Below are positions 39,244-42,658 of a stretch of DNA of 42,658 nt, piece by piece. The translations under genes and the position numbers were made by a program. The first letter of the stretch is position 1. The number at the start of each line of letters is the position of its first letter. A model generated the notes under the pieces. It was not told where the DNA came from, did not search any database, and was given only the letters and a program-made list of their open reading frames with translations. This stretch comes from Oligoflexia bacterium (GTDB taxonomy: Bacteria > Bdellovibrionota > UBA1018 > CAIPTA01). The DNA lies in contig CAIPTA010000166.1 of the NCBI GenBank assembly GCA_903867855.1, forward strand, positions 1 to 42,658, read 5' to 3'.

Positions 39244-39717
39244 ATGAAGCACTCAATCTGGATCGCCCTAGTATACGCAGTTCTCTCATGCGCCTTGGTG
39301 GCGAATGCTCACGCCGAAAGTGAAAGCCTGCTCACCGTAACGGGCGACAAAACGGCTCAGACCGTGACAGTGGATGCGATCATTCTGGATGGAAAACTCG
39401 CCGGAATGTCTGCCGTTGGGCGCTCTTATTCCTTGGATCAGCTGGCCGGTGGTGTGGTGCTATTGCAAAAGAGCGGTTATAACGTGCTTATTTTGCAAGG
39501 CCGCATTGATTCGCAAACGGAGGTTGGATCGTTCAGTTTGCGCTTCCTGAAGAACGCAGTTTTCAACGCCTATAGCACCTGCCCATTTTATGTGCGCCAT
39601 AACAGCGCAGATGCTCCCTGGTATGTACAGAATGCCTATACTGGCAAAAAAGTAAGTTCAATTCGTGTGCTCACCTCAGCTGTAGGTGTGCAAACTCTAG
39701 AAAATATCTGCAGATAG
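39244..39717 (+). CDS. Exported protein, unknown function
   Basis: 157 aa. The signal peptide ends at NAHA-ES (residue about 24). The mature protein is beta-rich (SLLTVTGDKTAQTVTVDAI, SGYNVLILQGRI, VGSFSLRFL) and has two cysteines (CPFYV, ENICR) that could pair. No family is recognised. GGAAAGGA lies about 8 nt before the ATG, and a promoter is visible, so it is a genuine single gene. Confidence 0.75.
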   Translation: MKHSIWIALVYAVLSCALVANAHAESESLLTVTGDKTAQTVTVDAIILDGKLAGMSAVGRSYSLDQLAGGVVLLQKSGYNVLILQGRIDSQTEVGSFSLRFLKNAVFNAYSTCPFYVRHNSADAPWYVQNAYTGKKVSSIRVLTSAVGVQTLENICR

Positions 39718-39752
39718 TTTCTGCCAAGTAGAGTATTTCTTTTCTACTCTGC

Positions 39753-41321
39753 ATGAAGAAATTAGACGATTTACAGTTTCAGGCGAATTTTACGGAAGCG
39801 CTCCCCGGAGATTCATCGCGGGATTTTCACCCGCGCCAAGTGAAAAACGCCTGTTACTCTTTTGTCTCTCCCACGCCTGTTTCCTCGCCTAAACTAATCG
39901 CGTGGTCGGATTCACTTGCGGCCCAATTTGATTTGGCGAGGCCTCGCGACGAAGCTTCTGCGGCAGCCATTCTTTCCGGCAATACACTTCTCAATGGCAT
40001 GCAGCCTTTCTCTGCGTGCTATGGCGGACACCAATTTGGCAATTGGGCGGCCCAGCTCGGAGATGGTCGCGCCATCACTTTGGGCGATACTCTCGACCCG
40101 CAACGAAAGAGCTGGGAATTTCAACTAAAGGGGGCGGGGATCACCCCCTATTCTCGCAGGGGAGATGGCCGCGCCGTTTTGCGCTCCTCCATTCGAGAAT
40201 TCATCTGCAGCGAAGCGATGTTCCATTTGGGGGTGCCTACTACGAGGGCACTGAGCCTTGTGCTCACCGGAGATATGGTTGAGCGGGATATGTTCTATAA
40301 TGGCAATCCGCGGAGTGAAGCTGGAGCCATTGTTTGCAGGGTGAGTGAGAGCTTTATTCGCTTTGGCAATTTTGAAATACTGGCAGCACGCGGCGAAGTA
40401 GAAAACCTGCATAAACTATTACAGTTTACGATTAAAAATTACTATTCTGATATCAATCAAACTGGCCAGAATGCTTACCTAGAGTTATTTCGCGAAATCA
40501 CTAGGCGCACTGCCTTGCTTATGGCCCACTGGATGCGCGTGGGATTTGTGCATGGAGTGATGAATACGGATAATATGTCGATTCTTGGGGTCACCATTGA
40601 TTATGGTCCTTATGGCTGGCTAGAAAACTATGATCCTAGCTGGACTCCTAATACCACTGATTTGCCCGGACGCCGCTACAGTTTTGGCCGTCAGCCAAGT
40701 ATCGCGCTATGGAATCTCCTGCGCCTCGCGGAGGCGATTGCGGTGGTGCTTCCCGATCAAACAAAGGAACTAGAAGCTATCCTCAGCGAATATCAGGGTG
40801 TGTACGAACAGTATTTTCTCGAAATGCAGGCTGCGAAGTTAGGGCTTTCTAAAGTAGCCCCTGAGTCCTTACTCGAGCTGTATTCGCTGATGCAAACCAA
40901 CAATATGGACCTTACGCTTTTCTTCCGTGGCCTTTCTCAATGGGATCATTCGCTAGGCACGAATTCATTGCCGAACTTTTTGATCGCCTCCTCCTATGAA
41001 GAAAATTTTTCCGCTGAACAAGGTGAGGCCTGGCAGGCATGGCTAAAAAAATATATGGAAATAGTTGCGGCAGAAAATCTGCCACCGGAACAACGCAGGC
41101 AAAAGATGGAAAGAGCAAATCCGCTCTATGTGCCAAGAAACTATTTGCTGCAAGAGGCGATCGAATTGGCTGAGCAAGGCGACTATTCCAAGGTTGAAAT
41201 ACTGCTCCAGCTTTTTCAAAATCCCTATACCAAGCAAGAGGGGAAAGAGGCTTTCGCTTTAAAGCGGCCGGATTGGGCGCGCAATAAACCTGGCTCCTCT
41301 ACGCTTTCTTGCAGCTCTTAG
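39753..41321 (+). CDS. selO: SelO/YdiU family protein adenylyltransferase (AMPylase)
   Basis: 522 aa, slightly longer than E. coli YdiU. Family segments are FSACYGGHQFGNWAAQLGDGRAI, LKGAGITPYSRRGDGRAVLRSSIREF, HWMRVGFVHGVMNTDNMSI with the atypical kinase-fold residues, and TIDYGPYGWLENYDP. The C-terminal tail ends SCSS, with Cys where animal SelO has selenocysteine, as usual in bacteria. It is a pseudokinase that transfers AMP to Ser, Thr or Tyr of redox-related proteins. It converges with the dioxygenase gene with a 4-bp overlap. Confidence 0.96.
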   Translation: MKKLDDLQFQANFTEALPGDSSRDFHPRQVKNACYSFVSPTPVSSPKLIAWSDSLAAQFDLARPRDEASAAAILSGNTLLNGMQPFSACYGGHQFGNWAAQLGDGRAITLGDTLDPQRKSWEFQLKGAGITPYSRRGDGRAVLRSSIREFICSEAMFHLGVPTTRALSLVLTGDMVERDMFYNGNPRSEAGAIVCRVSESFIRFGNFEILAARGEVENLHKLLQFTIKNYYSDINQTGQNAYLELFREITRRTALLMAHWMRVGFVHGVMNTDNMSILGVTIDYGPYGWLENYDPSWTPNTTDLPGRRYSFGRQPSIALWNLLRLAEAIAVVLPDQTKELEAILSEYQGVYEQYFLEMQAAKLGLSKVAPESLLELYSLMQTNNMDLTLFFRGLSQWDHSLGTNSLPNFLIASSYEENFSAEQGEAWQAWLKKYMEIVAAENLPPEQRRQKMERANPLYVPRNYLLQEAIELAEQGDYSKVEILLQLFQNPYTKQEGKEAFALKRPDWARNKPGSSTLSCSS

Positions 41322-42028
41322 TTCCGCTCTTTATAGTCGTGAAAGATTATGCCCAGGGTGAAGCGCTCTCCACTTTTAATTTCCGCCACGCCGTGCTTTA
41401 GGCCCGTTTGGTAGAATCCTTTTTTACCTGGCTGTGGATGCCTGCTCGAAGCGAGAATCACCGCGTGAGTGAATGGAATTTGTAGAATATAGGGTAGCGA
41501 CTGCGCCCGTGGCCTCGTTTTAATCAGCACCAGCTCGCCACCAGTATAGTCCTTTTGAAACTCTGTGAGCCCTACGATCATCTGAAAGGGAAAATAGGAA
41601 TCGCCAAACACATCTTGATGCATGGAATTGAAGTCACCAGCTTCATAGCGAAGAATGAGGGGCGTGGGGCGCACTTGCCCGATTTTTTTTTGTGCGCGTT
41701 GAAAGCTCGCAAGGCTCTCGGGAAATTCACGCTTATATTTCATGCGCACATTCCACTCATTCGCGAGGCCAACTAGCTTTTCATAACTTTGCTCGCGTAA
41801 CTCCTGCACGCTGGATGGCAGCGGATAGGCGAAGTATTTATACACACCTTTACCCATATTATAGCGAGCCATATCGATGGTGCGGCGGTAAAGCTCCTCT
41901 TGAGAAAAGCTTTTCTTGAAACTGGTCGCCTGTTGCTTTGTGATCACGGGTTTGTTTGTGATGGCAAAGCCATCTTGCTGCAGCTCTAAGCGGATTTTTT
42001 CCCAATCACATTTATCTAATAGCGACAC
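41318..42028 (-). CDS. 2-oxoglutarate/Fe(II)-dependent dioxygenase
   Basis: 236 aa prolyl-hydroxylase-like protein. The iron triad is His137-x-Asp139 in SMHQDVFGD and His212 in LKHGVAE; Arg222 ten residues on can bind 2-oxoglutarate (SGERFTLG). FQMIVGLTEFQKDYTGGELVL is typical of this bacterial family. It would hydroxylate a protein or small molecule in the cytosol. The start overlaps the end of the upstream EamA gene by 17 bp, suggesting an operon. The substrate is unknown. Confidence 0.9.
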   Translation of the reverse strand: MSLLDKCDWEKIRLELQQDGFAITNKPVITKQQATSFKKSFSQEELYRRTIDMARYNMGKGVYKYFAYPLPSSVQELREQSYEKLVGLANEWNVRMKYKREFPESLASFQRAQKKIGQVRPTPLILRYEAGDFNSMHQDVFGDSYFPFQMIVGLTEFQKDYTGGELVLIKTRPRAQSLPYILQIPFTHAVILASSRHPQPGKKGFYQTGLKHGVAEIKSGERFTLGIIFHDYKERN

Positions 42029-42658
42029 GATTGCTTTTCCTCAGCACAAACCAAGTGCCCCAGATGATGAGCACTACTCCTAGTAGCATAGAGGCAGTAA
42101 TCGTTTCATGGAGAAAGAGATGGCCCCAAAGCATACCGAATACAGGAATCAGAAAGGTGACGGTGAGCGCACTGGTGGGCCCTAAATCAGCGATGAGTTG
42201 ATAATAGAGAATATAGGCGATGCCGCTGCAGAGGAGCGAAAGCCCGAGCGCACAGAGAATGATTTGGCTGGTGATTGGCCCAGGAATATGTTGTGTGGCA
42301 GTGAAGGGAATAAAAAGTAAGCCTGCCAAGAGCTGACTGCATCCTGCAAAGCCCATAGGCTTGATATGGCTCGCGTATTTTTTGATATAGGCGCCGCCAA
42401 AGCCATAGCAGAAGCCAGCCCCGAGGCAGGCGATCACAGCGATCACGAAATGATTGCTCATATTTACTGCACCCAAATGAACCACGAAGCCAACTCCAGA
42501 AGTGGCAATCAAGAGGCCTGAAAATTTACGCCATGTCATTTCCTCTTTGAGCCAAGCCCAAGAAAAAAGTGCGCCGAATAGTGGCGCAGTAGCATTCAAA
42601 ATCGATTCGTAGGAGGCGGGTAAATAGAGCGCGCCATAGGCAAAGAGGGCAAAGGGAA
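42012..42658 (-). CDS. EamA/DMT family transporter, 5' part missing
   Basis: Partial gene: the frame is open from the stop at 42012 to the window edge, so at least 215 codons, and the first transmembrane helices lie outside. Six or seven hydrophobic segments are visible. LNATAPLFGALFSWAWLKEEM and PVFGMLWGHLFLHETIT are the paired EamA signatures. It is an inner-membrane exporter of amino acids or metabolites (substrate unknown). Confidence 0.92.
   Translation of the reverse strand, partial: PFALFAYGALYLPASYESILNATAPLFGALFSWAWLKEEMTWRKFSGLLIATSGVGFVVHLGAVNMSNHFVIAVIACLGAGFCYGFGGAYIKKYASHIKPMGFAGCSQLLAGLLFIPFTATQHIPGPITSQIILCALGLSLLCSGIAYILYYQLIADLGPTSALTVTFLIPVFGMLWGHLFLHETITASMLLGVVLIIWGTWFVLRKSNRVAIR

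Noticed and set aside
41300-41321. Selenocysteine in the SelO tail
   Set aside because: The relevant codon encodes Cys (SCSS) and no in-frame TGA or SECIS-like hairpin is seen.

Overview
The window reads as one contiguous piece of chromosome from a Gram-negative, probably flagellated bacterium. The evidence is a FliA-type sigma factor, lipoproteins with clear lipoboxes, TolC-type and other outer-membrane barrels, a YceI protein, c-type cytochromes and a MurJ/MurF peptidoglycan pathway. Base composition looks moderate and even. There are no rRNA or tRNA genes, integrases, transposases or CRISPR arrays. The many small secreted hydrolase-like proteins, the FliA/LexA/YebC sequence style and the mixture of genes would fit Bdellovibrionota/Oligoflexia-like lineages. 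That is an impression, not a proof.

Layout. 193-6254 (+): a tightly packed operon for uracil salvage and breakdown by the URC route (MmsA-type dehydrogenase, URC1-like GTP-cyclohydrolase-II homologue, URC4/DUF1688, uracil phosphoribosyltransferase, uridine kinase), ending with an HprK-like P-loop protein. 8609-6245 (-): a periplasmic redox cluster (di-heme lipoprotein, YceI, and a barrel-like protein with a heme c motif). 8682-11704 (+): a small membrane protein, MurJ and HMG-CoA synthase, meeting FliA head-on (12477-11707, -). 12721-13134 (+): an FKBP isomerase with a strong terminator, followed by a palindromic intergenic repeat. 15529-13419 (-): murF and a YebC-family gene behind a structured leader RNA that carries an intrinsic terminator.

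15835-22798: assorted genes (alpha/beta hydrolase, OlsB-like acyltransferase, HAD phosphatase, glycine-rich RRM protein, methyltransferase-like protein). These are followed by a secreted trio (metallopeptidase-like protein, lipoprotein, beta-helix protein) and a membrane protein. 22872-24179 (+): lexA, preceded by six TTACGG direct repeats mostly 11 bp apart and followed by a short protein resembling part of ImuB/Y-family polymerases. This looks like a reduced SOS mutagenesis cassette. 24303-30334 (+): glutathione transferase, MarR-TolC pair, a large repeat-containing exported protein, and a GT-C type membrane glycosyltransferase. 32964-30331 (-): MgtA-type P-type ATPase. 33478-42658: mostly exported proteins (small exported protein, HExxH plus DUF4105 fusion, Exordium-like protein, phospholipase D-like protein), plus HutD/Ves, Nudix, SelO, a 2-oxoglutarate dioxygenase and a partial EamA transporter that runs off the right edge.

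Most interesting for follow-up are the murF leader RNA with mutually exclusive pairings, the direct-repeat lexA operator array with its mini-ImuB-like partner, and the URC operon that includes an MmsA-type dehydrogenase.
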